64,000 nt of DNA from Muscardinus avellanarius (GCA_963383645.1 OY726560.1:85609093-85673092), one strand, 5' to 3'. Counted from the first letter of the stretch, positions 47,104 through 58,385 are shown. Notes: a model not told the origin generated them from the letters alone. Numbers and translations: made by a program.

Positions 47104-47290
47104 TTCCACCTCAGTTTACCAAAAGCTTCACACATAGTGGGAGATGGAAGGTTCTCTTGTTAAGTTTCTTTGTGAAGCTGCAGGCCACTTACATCCAGTA
47201 AACCTCTGGACAAAAGTGGGTGTTCACACGTTGACAATTAATTATGGGAAAATATGAGCACCTTTTTCTCTGGAGAATGTACACAATATT
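47104..47290 (+). pseudogene. PXDNL: PXDNL exon remnant, Ig domain 3 (mostly erased)
   Basis: After a pyrimidine-rich stretch and TAG (47,101-47,103), the text reads PPQFT, the start of Ig3. A 1-bp net deletion then shifts the frame (47 nt where 48 are expected). From 47,168 the shifted frame reads LCEAAGHLHPVNLWTKVG, clearly the first Ig Cys and core Trp region. After 47,225 only weak similarity remains, and I could not place the second Ig Cys or a donor site. The exon's 3' end is therefore approximate. Confidence 0.75.
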
Positions 47291-47465
47291 TAAATTAATT
47301 TTCATAGATGTATCATGGGCATGAAAACAACACACAGAAAATTGTCTTTAAGTATGGCACCATCAAAAATTTTATGACATTTTCATTTTGGTATTTGAAT
47401 ATATAGCCTTCCTGAGTTCATTTTTACTGTGTTTCAGTTTCCAGATTTTAAAAATAAAATGATTA

Positions 47466-47650
47466 GAAGGGCGTGGTGGCGCACATTTTTAATCCCAACA
47501 TTTGGGAGGCTGAGACTGGAGGATGGTGGTTTGCAGACACCCTCAGCTACTTAGTGAGACCCTGTTTCAAAATGAAGAATAAAAAAACAGGGCAGGGGGT
47601 GTATCTAGGAGGTTGAATGCCCCAGGTTTCATCCCCAGACCGGCCCAAAA
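47466..47650 (+). mobile_element. B1-dID SINE
   Basis: Plus-strand copy from GGGCGTGGTGGCGCACATTT through the ID-like half to GACCGGCCCAAAAA. Confidence 0.85.
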
Positions 47651-47707
47651 ATTATTGAAAAGTTCAGCAATTCTGAACATTTATTTGTTAAATACCAAAC
47701 GCTGCAA

Positions 47708-47917
47708 TTTTTTTTTATGTGGGTTTGAGGATGGAACCCAGGGGCATTTGATCTCTGAGCTACACCCCCTGCCCTACTTTTTATTCTTTATTTGAAACAG
47801 GGTCTCACTAAGTTGCAGAGGGCCTCACTAAGTAGTTGAGGCTGTCCGCGAACCACGATCCTCAGGTCTCAGTCTCCCTAATGCTGGGATTATAAGTGTG
47901 CACCACCACGTCAGGCT
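47708..47917 (-). mobile_element. B1-dID SINE
   Basis: Minus-strand copy with a short T-tract, ID box 'GAGGATGGAACCCAGGGGC' and B1 end 'CACCACCACGTCAGGC'. Confidence 0.88.
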
Positions 47918-48631
47918 CAAGCATCCTTTGGTTTTCAATTAAAATATAAAAATCTTTTCATGTAAGATGAAATAGATGCTAAACAAAATCCTAAATGTAG
48001 CTTCAACATATTAAGTGTACATGATATTCTCAGAAGAAAGATGCTGTTCTGGAAGTGTGGGTGGCTGGCTTGGTGCAACACCTGGCAGGCAGGGTCCTCT
48101 CTGGCTCCAGATGGGCCTGGCTTTACCAGAAAACCCATGGACACTGCAGAAAAAGATTGACAGTTGTCTAGAGGAGAGCATTACTATGATCCTTCTGAGT
48201 TTGGAGAGCTCAATGGATTTGGAGATATAAACTACATTAGTGAAGGTGCCAGATTCAATTCAAATACATTTGTATTTTCAATTTATTGGATTATTCTTTG
48301 ATCTAGTCCTTAGGAATTTGGGGAAGTAGACTACAGTGCTTAAGTGGTGGACCTGGGATTCTCAAGCTTAGGTTCATGTTTCTACCCCTTCATTTGCTAT
48401 AAGCTACCTGACATCTACTAGAGTTGTTTCTGCTGAGGTTTATTCAAGGACAGCAGTATTGGTATGCTGGGTGCACACTTAGTAAAGTTAGTTCTTACTT
48501 TTTTCATTCACAAGTCATTTAGTAAGATACAGGTTTTTACTGAAATAGTTAAGAATGACAATCACCATTTGTCAGTGACCAAGAAATAAAGTGTTAAGAA
48601 GGATCTATAGACTTGGCATAAGCTCAGTGCA
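47918..48631. other. PXDNL intron, unique DNA with a short coding-like stretch
   Basis: Mostly unremarkable. At about 48,170-48,265 the plus strand has an open reading of some 32 codons (RGEHYYDPSEFGELN and on) with a protein-like composition, but I do not recognise it and see no splice sites. It could be a scrap of a retrocopy or chance. Confidence 0.3.
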
Positions 48632-49520
48632 TTGTATTCATACATCATAATGGGATTAAAAAAATTGTGTAGACATACATGCACACATTGCCCAGTTAGC
48701 CCCCACACAATCCCCACTCCATTCCCTCCCTATCCCTCCTTCCCATGCTTGGCTTAGTGGTTGACATTTATATGTTTGTTTAAGTATATCATGTGCTTTA
48801 GAGTTTCCTTCTTCCCCCCTCCCAAACCCTCAGTTAGGTTGCCTTATTTGCTCCTCTGTAGGATCTCCTTTTTCACCTAGAATTCCTCCTATGACTCATT
48901 TCTCCTTAGCTTTCATATATTAGAAAAAGCATCCAATTTTTTATTTTTTGGTAACTGACTAATCTTGTTTATCATAATGTCCTCCAGTTCCATCCATTTC
49001 CCTGAAAATTATGTAAATGTGTTTTTTTATGTCTGAGTAAAATTTCATTGTGTACATATCCCACAGTTTTGTAATCCATTCATCTGTTACTGGACATCTT
49101 GGCTGGTTCCATAGTTTGGCTATGGTGAATTGTGCAGCTATGAACATAGATACACATGCATTAGTTTGGTAGTTTGGTTTACTTTCTTTGGGGGAGATAC
49201 CCAGAAGTGGTATTGCTGGATCAAATGGTAGATTTGTTCCCATTCTTTTGAGGATTCTCCATACTGTTTTCCAAAGTGGTTGCATTAATTTGAATCCCAC
49301 CAACAATGTTTTAGAGTTCCCACTTCTCCACATCCTCGCCAGTATTTGTTGTTGTTTGTGTTTTGAATAATTGCCATTCTAGTTGGAGTTAGGTGAAATC
49401 TCAGGGTAGTTTTGATTTGCATCTCTCTGATTGCCAATGATGTTGAGCATTTTTTCATGCATTTATTATCCATTTGATTTCTTATTTTGTGAAGTGTCCA
49501 TTTAGTTCGCTTGCCCATTT
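48632..49520 (-). mobile_element. L1 3' end without the antisense segment
   Basis: Minus-strand L1: the terminal block (C-rich run 48,700-48,755, then 'CTTGGCTTAGTGGTTGACAT'), then a different 3'UTR leading into the ORF2 C-terminus (open piece with LDMQTKTTLRF-like and [20 protein letters not shown] text). It shares the terminal block with the half-L1s but not the antisense ORF2 segment, so it is the comparator that shows where that segment was gained. Confidence 0.85.
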
Positions 49521-50290
49521 TTTGAAAATTTCTGTTTTTATCAATTGAGTGCACAAATACAATTTGTTTGGCTTCCATTTGTCTTGTAGTCTGTGACCTT
49601 GCTGAATGTACTCCAGAGTATTTTAAAGGTTCTCAGATTGTTCTGAAGCAATAAGGATTTCATCTGCAAATAATGACAGTCCTATTGTCTCATTTTTATT
49701 TGTCCTGTCCATTTACTTTCCTGCCCTTTTCTTGGCATGGTGTGCTGATATCCGTCTCTAAGTTGAATGAGGGTATGGAGGACATGCACTCTGATTCCCT
49801 CCCCTCCAAAGGGCAGGCAGCCACATGCTGCTCTTGGAGAATCTTTGCAGATGCTGTTTTTTTTTTTTTTTTTAACGTGTATGGTTTCTCCTCTAGTTCT
49901 ATATTTTGAAAGTTTTACTAAATCATAAGTGAGTTTTGAATATAGTCAAATACATTTTATGCATTGATTAATATTATTCTGTGTCTTTTCTTCTTGGGCT
50001 GTTAAAATGTCAGGTTATATTGATAAATTTTGAATTATTAAAGTGGCATTTCATATTGGAAATAATGTAGGTTTGCCATGGTATCTAATCCTTTTTATAT
50101 CGATGAGTTCTATTTACCAATACTTTGTTGTTGATGGTTTTTGAATATGTGTACTTGAGAGGTATTGGTCTATAGTTGTTTTCTTTCTTTATGTTTACTT
50201 TATTGTAGTATTCATATTTAGACTTGATGTTAGAATCTGCCTCTTAGAATAAATTAGGGAATATTTCCTTCTTTTTATTTTACAAAAGAG
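49521..50290 (-). mobile_element. Ancient L1 ORF2 fragment
   Basis: Heavily diverged antisense L1 ORF2 text ('TGTCTTGTAGTCTGTGACCT', 'TCATCTGCAAATAATGACAG', the antisense FADD region, and 'GAGGTATTGGTCTATAGTTG'). Confidence 0.65.
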
Positions 50291-50424
50291 ATTTATAGAA
50301 TTAGCATTATAAGTAAATATATATACAGCATATGTAAATATATATTATATATAAAATATATTTTATACACACATATATTATATACACCTATGGCCATTCT
50401 TTCAAGCTACACTTTATCTCTTTT

Positions 50425-50545
50425 TATTTTTTAATTTAGAAGCAAGGTTTTGATAAAATGCTGAGGCTGGTCTTAATGCTGTGATCCTCCTATCTTAGTC
50501 TCCAAAGTACCAGGATTAGGGGTGTGCACTAATATGCCTTGCTAA
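50425..50545 (-). mobile_element. Old SINE fragment
   Basis: Partial, diverged minus-strand SINE ('GCTGAGGCTGGTCTTAATGC', 'CTATCTTAGTCTCCAAAGTA'). Confidence 0.5.
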
Positions 50546-51009
50546 AATTGCATTATAGTTTTTAAAAATCTCAAGTGGAATTCCCCAGTGCAATGATTTG
50601 AATTTTTTCCTAGACATTTCTTTTGTGGGAAAGAGTTTTAAAGATGATGAATACAATTTCCTTGATTACTCTAGAGCTATCCCAGTGATCTAGTTCATAT
50701 GAGGGGGTCGTCTTATTTTGAGTTTTTGTAAGAACAAGATTATTTTAAAAATCCAATATTTTTATCTTAGAAATAATCTTTAACATTACTGTGTAGCTTT
50801 ATTTCAGATTTACCAAAAGTTACTGAAGTGGAATAATAAAACTCATTTCACTAACTAGTCAGCTGAAGAAATAAATAGCTATTACAGATGGAGTTCCCAC
50901 ATGTCCTCTCCTACCCTCATCTCTGGTTTCTCAGGAGTTTTATCATTACCAGCCTGGATTTCATGTGTAATATTTCTATACATGTCCAAGCAATTCACTT
51001 TTTTTTGCT

Positions 51010-51345
51010 AGCTTCAATTTTTATTTTTTTATTTTTTCAAGTTTTTTATTGAACATAAATGGTAAACATTTAAACTATACTTGATGCCCACTCCCCCCTC
51101 CCGCCCCTGTTTTCCCTTCCCCCCTCCCAACAATGATTGTCCCGGGTAACCATGCCATATTCATAATTTTACACATATTCAGATGTGGATCCTCATTAAT
51201 CAAGTTCAGCCTTCCTTCTCCTCTATCTTTTCATTCTAGCTTTGCTGGTATTTCCCCTCCATTATCTGGAGTACCACTGGTATCCTCTAGGTTCCCTAGT
51301 TTGGGCATATTAGAGGAAACATATGTACCTTCTCCTAGAAATTCA
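51010..51345 (-). mobile_element. Older L1 3' end
   Basis: Minus-strand 3'UTR of the same type as 42,297-42,812 ('TTTTTTATTGAACATAAATG', C-rich block, 'TTTGGGCATATTAGAGGAAA'). It ends about 100 bp before the PXDNL Ig4 exon. Confidence 0.8.
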
Positions 51346-51445
51346 CTTTTTAAAATGAGTGTTGCTAACCAATTTAGATTCATATTTATACTGTTGTATG
51401 CAGTTGGCACCTATGACAAAAATAACAATGATGTTGTTTTCACAG

Positions 51446-51556
51446 CTTTCCCTCAATTTAGAATTATCCCTGGATACCAGAGTGTATGTTGGAAAGAATA
51501 TAAACATTTCATATCATGCTCAAGAAGAACCACAACCAATACATACTTGGAATAAG
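51446..51556 (+). pseudogene. PXDNL: PXDNL exon remnant, Ig domain 4 first half
   Basis: The exon lies between CACAG (ends 51,445) and GTAAGA (51,557), both good splice signals. All 37 codons are open in one frame; the second part reads LDTRVYVGKNINISYHAQ, then EEPQPIHTWNK. This is the PXDNL Ig4 B-C strand region. The first Ig Cys (INISCHAQ) is Tyr by a G-to-A type change. The first ten codons are diverged. The 111-bp length keeps phase 0 with the next remnant, which starts at GCA 59,829. Confidence 0.87.
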
Positions 51557-52269
51557 GTAAGATCTCGATTACAGGTGCAGTAATATTGAAAACATGAGCA
51601 GCTGTATTGACCCACTGCACCTGAGATGATCATCACGCTGATTAATTGCTCTTGTAATTTTTGCTTGATAATGATACATTTATGCTGCAGCAGGCTTATT
51701 TCTTATTTCTTCTTTTCCTTTTTTTATTGACTGTGTCTGATTTTGGCCCAAAGCTTTGCAAAAATCTGTGCTTTCATGTTTGCTTGGCAATAAAAACTTC
51801 ATAACCCAAACTGAATTCCTCGAAGGAACAAATGTTTTTGTCAAATACAAATTAAGAGCTGTAGTGATATCAAGACACCATAGTAAATTTACCACATTAA
51901 TTTACCATGGTGTCTTTTAACACCTCAGAAATAGATGAGAAGGTCATCAACTGATACAAGCAAGGAATGAAGGCTTGACATGAAGGGGACATGGTAGAAA
52001 GGACTTCTAAAGGTGCAGAACTTGAATGGCTTTAAAGAAACACTAGCTCTTTAGTTATAGGTCTTATTTCTTTGGGATCTTTTAGTCATATGCTTTCAAC
52101 AAAACTGGTTTTTCCATTTGAAGAGTTTCATCAAAATAAAATGATTGGCTTCAGATCTTAGTGTTCTTAAACACCACTGATGGCACAGTGTGAGTGGCGG
52201 GTTTTACAGAAATTGTGACATAATTTAAACTTGTAATGTCCCCTATAAAGCAAATTTATTAATATTCAA

Positions 52270-52614
52270 GATTGATATAATTGAGTCATGAGGGTTGGAA
52301 TCCCAGCAATGGATAAATCCATTGTAACGGCTTTATCTGGGTGGTACTTAGTAGTTTGGTAGGGTGTGGTGGAGGTGGGTCTCTGAAGATGGGGCCTTGG
52401 GGAGTATAAATGGTACCTCCTCCCCCTGCTCTCTTTTGATTTAAGCCTCCATTATGTGGGGAGCACAGCCCACATGCTCTCCCACCACCATGCCCTGAGA
52501 TCTGTGAACCTCAGCCTCACATGGACTGAGCCTAAAATGGTAAGAAAATAAATCTTCTTTCCCATAAATAACATGGCAATATTTTAGATTATAGCTGCAA
52601 GAATGCTGACAGAT
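52270..52614 (+). mobile_element. MaLR-type LTR, 5' part decayed
   Basis: Landmarks of the 3' half of a MaLR LTR: 'GCCTCACATGGACTGAGCCT', 'AAGAAAATAAATCTTCTTTC' (AATAAA signal) and the end 'GAATGCTGACAGATAC'. The upstream part ('GTGGAGGTGGGTCTCTGAAG') fits less well. Confidence 0.5.
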
Positions 52615-52899
52615 ACACTTGTGCTAATCTGTTTTTGTTTGTTTTGTTTTGTTTTGTTTTGGTGTGTGTGTGTGTGTGTGTGTGGTACTGGGGATGGAAC
52701 CCAGAGGCGTTCTACCTCCGGGCTATACTCCCAGACCTATTTTATATTTTATTTGGAAACAGGGTCTCACTAAGTTGCTGAGAGCCTCATTAAGTAGCTG
52801 AGGCTGGCTTTGAACCTGTGTGATCCTCCTGTCTCAGCCTCCCAAGCGCAGTGATTACAAGGGTGCGCCACCATGCCTGGCTACACTTGTGCTAATCTG
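52615..52899 (-). mobile_element. B1-dID SINE with a 17-bp target-site duplication
   Basis: Minus-strand copy whose A-tail became (GTTTT)n-(TG)n (52,632-52,685). Perfect duplication ACACTTGTGCTAATCTG at 52,615-52,631 and 52,883-52,899. The SINE body is well preserved. Confidence 0.93.
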
Positions 52900-52984
52900 G
52901 ATCAGGTTCTGCATCTTCTACAGTGCAGCCAAGTATCAGGTGAGGTGGGCTTACTGCTCTCCAACTTGAGCTTTTTAGCTTGTG

Positions 52985-53235
52985 TCCTTTCCCATAGTCT
53001 GAATATATATTTTTTGCAGCCCACCCTCCTCTCCCCCTGGCACTTGGTGTGTTTTCCTCTGGATCTCACCCTACTCTCTCCCCTTCCCAGTATATGCTAT
53101 TGAGATTGGTGTTGCTAATTTTGTACATGTACATAGCATCCTTTGAACTGTTTACTTCATCAAGTCTCTTTCTCTTCCTCCCCTAGACTACCACTATCAT
53201 TACATTGGAATTTCTTCTCTTTAATCTGAAGTAAT
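52985..53235 (-). mobile_element. Old L1 3' end
   Basis: Matches the 3'UTR type at 19,325 ('TTTTCCTCTGGATCTCACCC', 'GAGATTGGTGTTGCTAATTT'). Confidence 0.65.
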
Positions 53236-53351
53236 TTACATATTTTTAAGTATACATATACTTTAAGTAATGTGTATACATATTATATATTTAAACTTAT
53301 ATTATCTTTATTTTCTTAAAGTATATCTACTTTATTGTATATATATATTAT

Positions 53352-53546
53352 ATTGGGGATTGAACCCAGAGGCATTCTACTTCTGAGCTACACCCTCAGC
53401 ACTTTTTATGGTTTTGTTTCTTGAAACAATATCTTGCTAACTTGCTGAGGTTCTTGCTAAATTTCTGAGGCTGGCCTCAGATCTGTGATTTTCCTGTTTT
53501 CACCTACTAAATATTGGTATCATAGGTGTGTCTCATCATGCTTGGG
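53352..53546 (-). mobile_element. Old B1-dID-type SINE
   Basis: Minus-strand copy, ID box 'GGGGATTGAACCCAGAGGCA', linker, decayed B1 end. Confidence 0.75.
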
Positions 53547-53804
53547 TAAGGTATAGTTTTAATTGGAAAACAATTAAATCTATATACCAGTGTAGCTATA
53601 AAACACACATGAGCATATGCCAAGAGAAGTAAAAGAGAAGTCAAAAGTAAATATCTTGATATTTTTGGGTGGTGGATTTTTTTAGCATTTTCTCTTTTTA
53701 GTATTTTGTTTTTGTTATCTGAATTATTTTTTTTTAAAAGTAGGCAGGATACAAATAAATTGTTTATATCCATCCATTGGACTCACAATTTAAAGATAAT
53801 TATC

Positions 53805-53970
53805 AGCCAGGTGTGATGGCACACACCTGTAATCTCAGTACATGGGAGGTTGAGAAAAAAGGATATACTATAACTTGGGGAGATTCTCCTTGTTTCAAAA
53901 TAAAGAAAGAAAAAGGGCTGGGGTGTAGCTCAGAGGTAGCGTGTCCTGGGTTCAATATTTAGCACCACAT
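53805..53970 (+). mobile_element. B1-dID-type SINE
   Basis: Plus-strand copy GCCAGGTGTGATGGCACACA ... 'GGGCTGGGGTGTAGCTCAGA' ... 'GGGTTCAATATTTAGCACCA'. Confidence 0.8.
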
Positions 53971-54070
53971 AAACACAAAAAGAAAATCATCACACTTAAT
54001 AATTATATAATTAATCTTTTTAGTATCACATTTATTTTAATTAGAAGAGAAAAATTATATATATATATAT

Positions 54071-54133
54071 TTTTTGGTGATACTGGGGATGGAACCCAGG
54101 GGCCATCTAACTCTGGGCTACACTCCCAGTCCT

Positions 54134-54173
<40 letters not shown>

Positions 54174-54261
54174 TGGTGGTACTGGGGGTGGAACCTAGAG
54201 GCTTTCTGCCTCCCGGCTATACTCCCAGAACTATTTTATTTTATTTTATTTTATTTTATTT
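54071..54261 (-). mobile_element. Two partial SINE 3' ends with (TTTA)n and (TTTTA)n tails
   Basis: Two successive ID-type 3' parts (54,071-54,134 and 54,175-54,234) in minus orientation, joined by (TTTA)n at 54,135-54,174 and followed by (TTTTA)n to about 54,261. Either one SINE landed in the tail of another or a local duplication occurred. Confidence 0.7.
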
Positions 54262-54620
54262 ATTTATTTTTATTAATTTATTTTTTAAATTGGTGCATTG
54301 TAGTCATATATCAATCACATTGGAGTACAAGACTTGAGAGGATATACAAGCACACATCATCCAATTAGCCCTCCTCCAGGACCCATCCCATTCCCTCCCC
54401 CTCCCTCCATCCCACGCTTCTTTGGTGATTTACTTTGATACATTTGTTTATGTACCTCCTGCGTTTTAAAGAGGCTCCGTCCTCCAGTATTACATACCCT
54501 CTGATTGGTCACATTAGTTGCTTCACTATAGGGCCCTTTCTATAGTTCAACCTCTTCCTGTTGCCCTTTTCCTCCTAGTTATTGCTGATTAAGAGAAGCG
54601 TCTGATTTATATTTTCTGCG
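54262..54620 (-). mobile_element. Old L1 3' end
   Basis: Minus-strand L1 terminal block ('TTGGTGCATTGTAGTCATAT', C-rich run 54,365-54,415) and 3'UTR, then the end of ORF2. It abuts the GC-rich array. Confidence 0.7.
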
Positions 54621-54649
54621 ATGTTTCTCTGTGCATGCTGCGTTGCAAG

Positions 54650-57600
54650 TACCAATCCCACTCTTGATGGTCCCAGTAGTGGCCTGGCTACTCAGTGGAC
54701 TGATCCAGACCTTTCCGGCTCAAGCAGCGGCCTTGCCTCATGGGAGGCCCCAGTTCTGGTCTCGTTGGCCCCGCACAGGTCTAACCCCTAAGCTGGCTTT
54801 GGTCCCGGCCTTGGAGGCCGCAGGAGTGAACTTGCCTCACGCCAGGCTCCGATGCTGGCCATTGGCCCCTGCACCGGCCTAACCCCTTGGCAGGATTCCA
54901 ATCCCGGCCTCGGAGGCCCCAGCACCAGCCTACCCTCACAGCAGGCTCCAATGCCGGCCTTGTTGGCCCCAGCACTGGCCTAACCCCTCGGCAGGTTCCG
55001 TTCCCGGGTTAGGAGGCCCCAGCACTGGCCATGTCTCAAGGCAGGCTCCGATGCTGGCCTCGCCTCACGGCAGGCTCCGATGCCGGCCTTGCTGGCCACA
55101 GCACCGGTCTAGCCCTTTGGCAGGTTGTTATCCTGGCCTTGAAGGCCCCAGTACCGGCCTTACCTCATGGCAGGCTCTGATGCCGGCCTCACTGGCCCAA
55201 GCACCGGCCTAACCCCTCGGCAGGCTCTTATCATGGCCCCGGAGGCCCCAGTACCGGCCTTGCCTCAAGGCAGGCTCCAATCCCGGCCTCGCTGGCTCCA
55301 GCATCGGCCTCACCCCTCGGCAGGCTCCAATCCGGGTCTCGGAGGCCCCAGTACCGGCCTTGCCTCATGGCAGGCTCCGGTGCCGGCCTCGCTGGCCCCA
55401 GCAACGGCCTAACCCCTCGGCTGGCTCCAATATTGGCCTCGGAGGTCCCAGCACCGGCCACGCCTCATGGCAGGCTGCGATGCCGACCTCACTGGCTCCA
55501 GCACCGGCCTAACCCCTCAGCAGGCTCTTAACCTGGCCTCAAAGGCCCCAGTATCGGCCTTGCCTCACGGCAGGCTCCGATGCCAGCCTCACTGGCCCCA
55601 GCACCAGCCTAACCCCTCGGCAGGCTTTTATCCTGGCCTCGGAGGACCCAGTACCGGCCTTGCCTCAAAGCAGGCTCCAATCCCGGCCTTGGAGGCCTTA
55701 GCACTGGCCTTGCCTCATGGCAGGCTCCAATGCCGGCCTCGCTGGCCCCAGCATCGGCCTCACCCCTCGGCAGGTTCCAATCCCGGGCTCGGAGACCCCA
55801 GTACCGGCCTTGCCTCATGGCAGGCTCCGGTGCCGGCCTTGCTGGCCCCAGCACCAGCCTAACCCCTTGGCCGGCTCCGATACAAGCCTCGGAGGTCCCA
55901 GCACCGGCCATGCCTCAAAGCAGGCTCCAATCCCGGCCTTGGAGGCCTTAGCACCGGCCTTGCCTCATGGCAGGCTCCAATGCCGGCCTCGCTGGCCCCA
56001 GCATCGGCCTAACCTATCGGCAGGCTATTATCCTGGCCTCAGAGGCCTCAGTACCGGCCTTGCCTCAAGGCAGGCTCCGATGCCGGCCTCACTGGCCCCA
56101 GCACCAGCCTAACCCCTCGGCAGGCTCCGATCCCGGCCTCAGAGGCCCCAGCACTGGTCATGCCTCATGGCAGACTCTGATGCCAGCCTCACTGGCTCCA
56201 GCACCGGCCTAATCCCTTGGCAGGCTCTTATCCTGGCCTCGAGGCCCCAGTACTGGCCTTGCCTCAAGGCAGGCTCCGATGCCAGCCTCACTGGCCCCAG
56301 CACCGGCCTAACCCCTTGGCAGGCTCCAATCCCAGCCTCGGAGGCCCCAGCACTGGTCATGCCTCATGGCAGGCTCCGATGCCAGCCTCACTGGCCCCAG
56401 CACCTGCCTAACCCCTCAGCAGGCTCTCCTCCAGGCCTAGGAGGCCCCAGTATCGGCCTTGCTTCACAGCAGGATCCGATGCCGGCTTCGCTGGCCCCAG
56501 CACCAGCCTAACCCCTCGGCAGGCTTTTATCCTGGCCTTGGAGGCCCCAGTACCGGCCTTGCCTCAAAGCAGGCTCCAATCCCGGCCTCGGAGGCCTTAG
56601 CACCGGCCTTGCCTCATGGCAGGCTACAATGCCAGCCTCGCTGGACCCAGCATCGGCCTCACCCCTCAGCAGGCTCCAATCCTGGGCTCGGAGACCCCAG
56701 TACCGGCCTTGCCTCATGGCAGGCTCCGGTGCCGGCCTCGCTGGCCCCAGCACCGGCCTAACCCCTCAGCCGGCTCCGATACTGGCCTTGGAGGCCCCAG
56801 TACCGGCCTTGCCTCAAAGCAGGCTCCAATCCCGGCCTCGGAGGCCTTAGCACTGGCCTTGCCTCACGGCAGGCTACAATGCCGGCCTCGCTGGCCCCAG
56901 CATCGGCCTCACCCCTCAGCAGGCTCTTATCCAGGCCTAGGAGGCCCCAGTATCGGCCTTACTTCACAGCAGGCTCCGATGCCGGCCTCGCTGGCCCCAG
57001 CACCGGCCTAACCTATCGGCAGGCTCTTATCCTGGCCTCGGAGGCCTCAGTACCGGCCTTGCCTGAAGGCAGGCTCCGATGCCGGCCTCACTGGCCCCAG
57101 CACCAGCCTAACCCCTTGGCAGGCTCCGATCCCGGCCTCAGAGGCCCCAGCACTGGTCATGCCTCATGGCAGGCTCCGATGCCAGCCTCACTAGCCCCAG
57201 CACCTGCCTAACCCCTCGGCAGGCTCTTATCCTGGCCTCAGAGGCCCCAGTACCGGCCTTGCCTCACGACAGGCTCCGATGCCGGCCTCAGAGGCCCCAG
57301 CACCGGCCTAACCCCTCGACAGGCTCTTATCCTGGCCTCGGAGGCCCCAGTACCGGCCTTGCCTCACGACAGGCTCTGATGCCGGCCTCGCAGGCCCCAG
57401 CACTGGCCTAACCCCTCTACAGGCTCTTATCCTGGCCTCAGAGGCCCCAGTACCGGCCTTGCCTCACGACAGGCTCCGATGCCGGCCTCGCAGGCCCCAG
57501 CACCGGCCTAACCCCTCGACAGGCTCTTATCCTGGCCTCGGAGGCCCCAGTACCGGCCTTGCCTCACGACAGGCTCTGATGCCGGCCTCGCAGGCCCCAG

Positions 57601-58385
57601 CACTGGCCTAACCCCTCTACAGGCTCTTATCCTGGCCTCAGAGGCCCCAGTACCGGCCTTGCCTCACGACTGGCTCCGATGCCGGCCTCGCTGGCCCCAG
57701 CACCAGCCTAACCCCTCAGCAGGCTCTTATCCTGGCCTCGGAGGCCCCAGCACTGGCCTTGCCTCACGGCAGGCTCCGATGCCAGCCTCACTGGCCCCAG
57801 CACCGGCCTAACCCCTCGGCAGGCTTTCATCCTTGCCTCGGAGGCCCCAGTACCGGCCTTGCCTCAAAGCAGGCTCCAATCCCGGCCTCGGAGGCCTTAG
57901 CACCGGTCTTGCCTCATGGCAGGCTACAATACCGGCCTCGCTGGCCCCAGCATCGGCCTCACCCCTCGGCAGGTTCCAATCCCGGGCTCGGAGGCCCCAG
58001 TACCGGCCTTGCCTCATGGCAGGCTCCGGTGCCGGCCTCGCTGGCCCCAGCACCAGCCTAACCCCTCGGCCAGCTCCGATACTGGCCTCAGAGGTCCCAG
58101 CACCGGCCATGCCTCACGGCAGGCTGCGATGCCGACCTCACTGGCTCCAGCACCGGCCTAACCCCTCAGCAGACTCTTATCCAGGCCTAGGAGGCCCCAG
58201 TATCGGCCTTGCTTCACAGCAGGCTCCAATGCCGGCCTAGCTGGCCCCAGCACCGGCCTAACCTATCGGCAGGCTCTTATCCTGGCCTTGGAGGCCTCAG
58301 TACTGGCCTTGCCTCAAGGCAGGCTCCGATGCCGGCCTCACTGGCCCCAGCACCAGCCTAACCCCTCGGCAGGTTCCAATCACTG
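54650..58385. repeat. GC-rich minisatellite, 50-bp half-units in a 100-bp unit, about 3.7 kb
   Basis: Tandem array of roughly 74 half-units of 50 bp. Two alternating half-unit types make a 100-bp unit: one reads 'GGCCTAACCCCTCGGCAGGC' then a TTATCCT-type segment, the other 'GGCCTTGCCTCACGGCAGGC' then a CGATGCC-type segment, each ending in a GGCCTCnnnGGCCCCAG-type box. The same landmark recurs at 57,301, 57,401, 57,501 and 57,601. Higher-order structure: 57,301-57,500 is nearly repeated at 57,501-57,700, and a block starting at about 55,623 recurs at about 56,522 and 57,822 (spacings about 900 and 1,300). Edges are degenerate, the centre homogeneous. Frames of 60-130 codons on both strands are by-products: a TAA in 'GGCCTAACC' closes each frame once per 300 bp. 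Confidence 0.93.

Noticed and set aside
54631..58240. Many open frames of 64-135 codons on both strands that look like a repeat protein
   Set aside because: The 100-bp period is not a multiple of 3, so the frame rotates and each frame is closed once per 300 bp by the TAA in GGCCTAACC. The frames are a property of the minisatellite.
54650..58385. CRISPR-like regular repeats
   Set aside because: Units are contiguous with no unique spacers, and the DNA is mammalian; it is a minisatellite.
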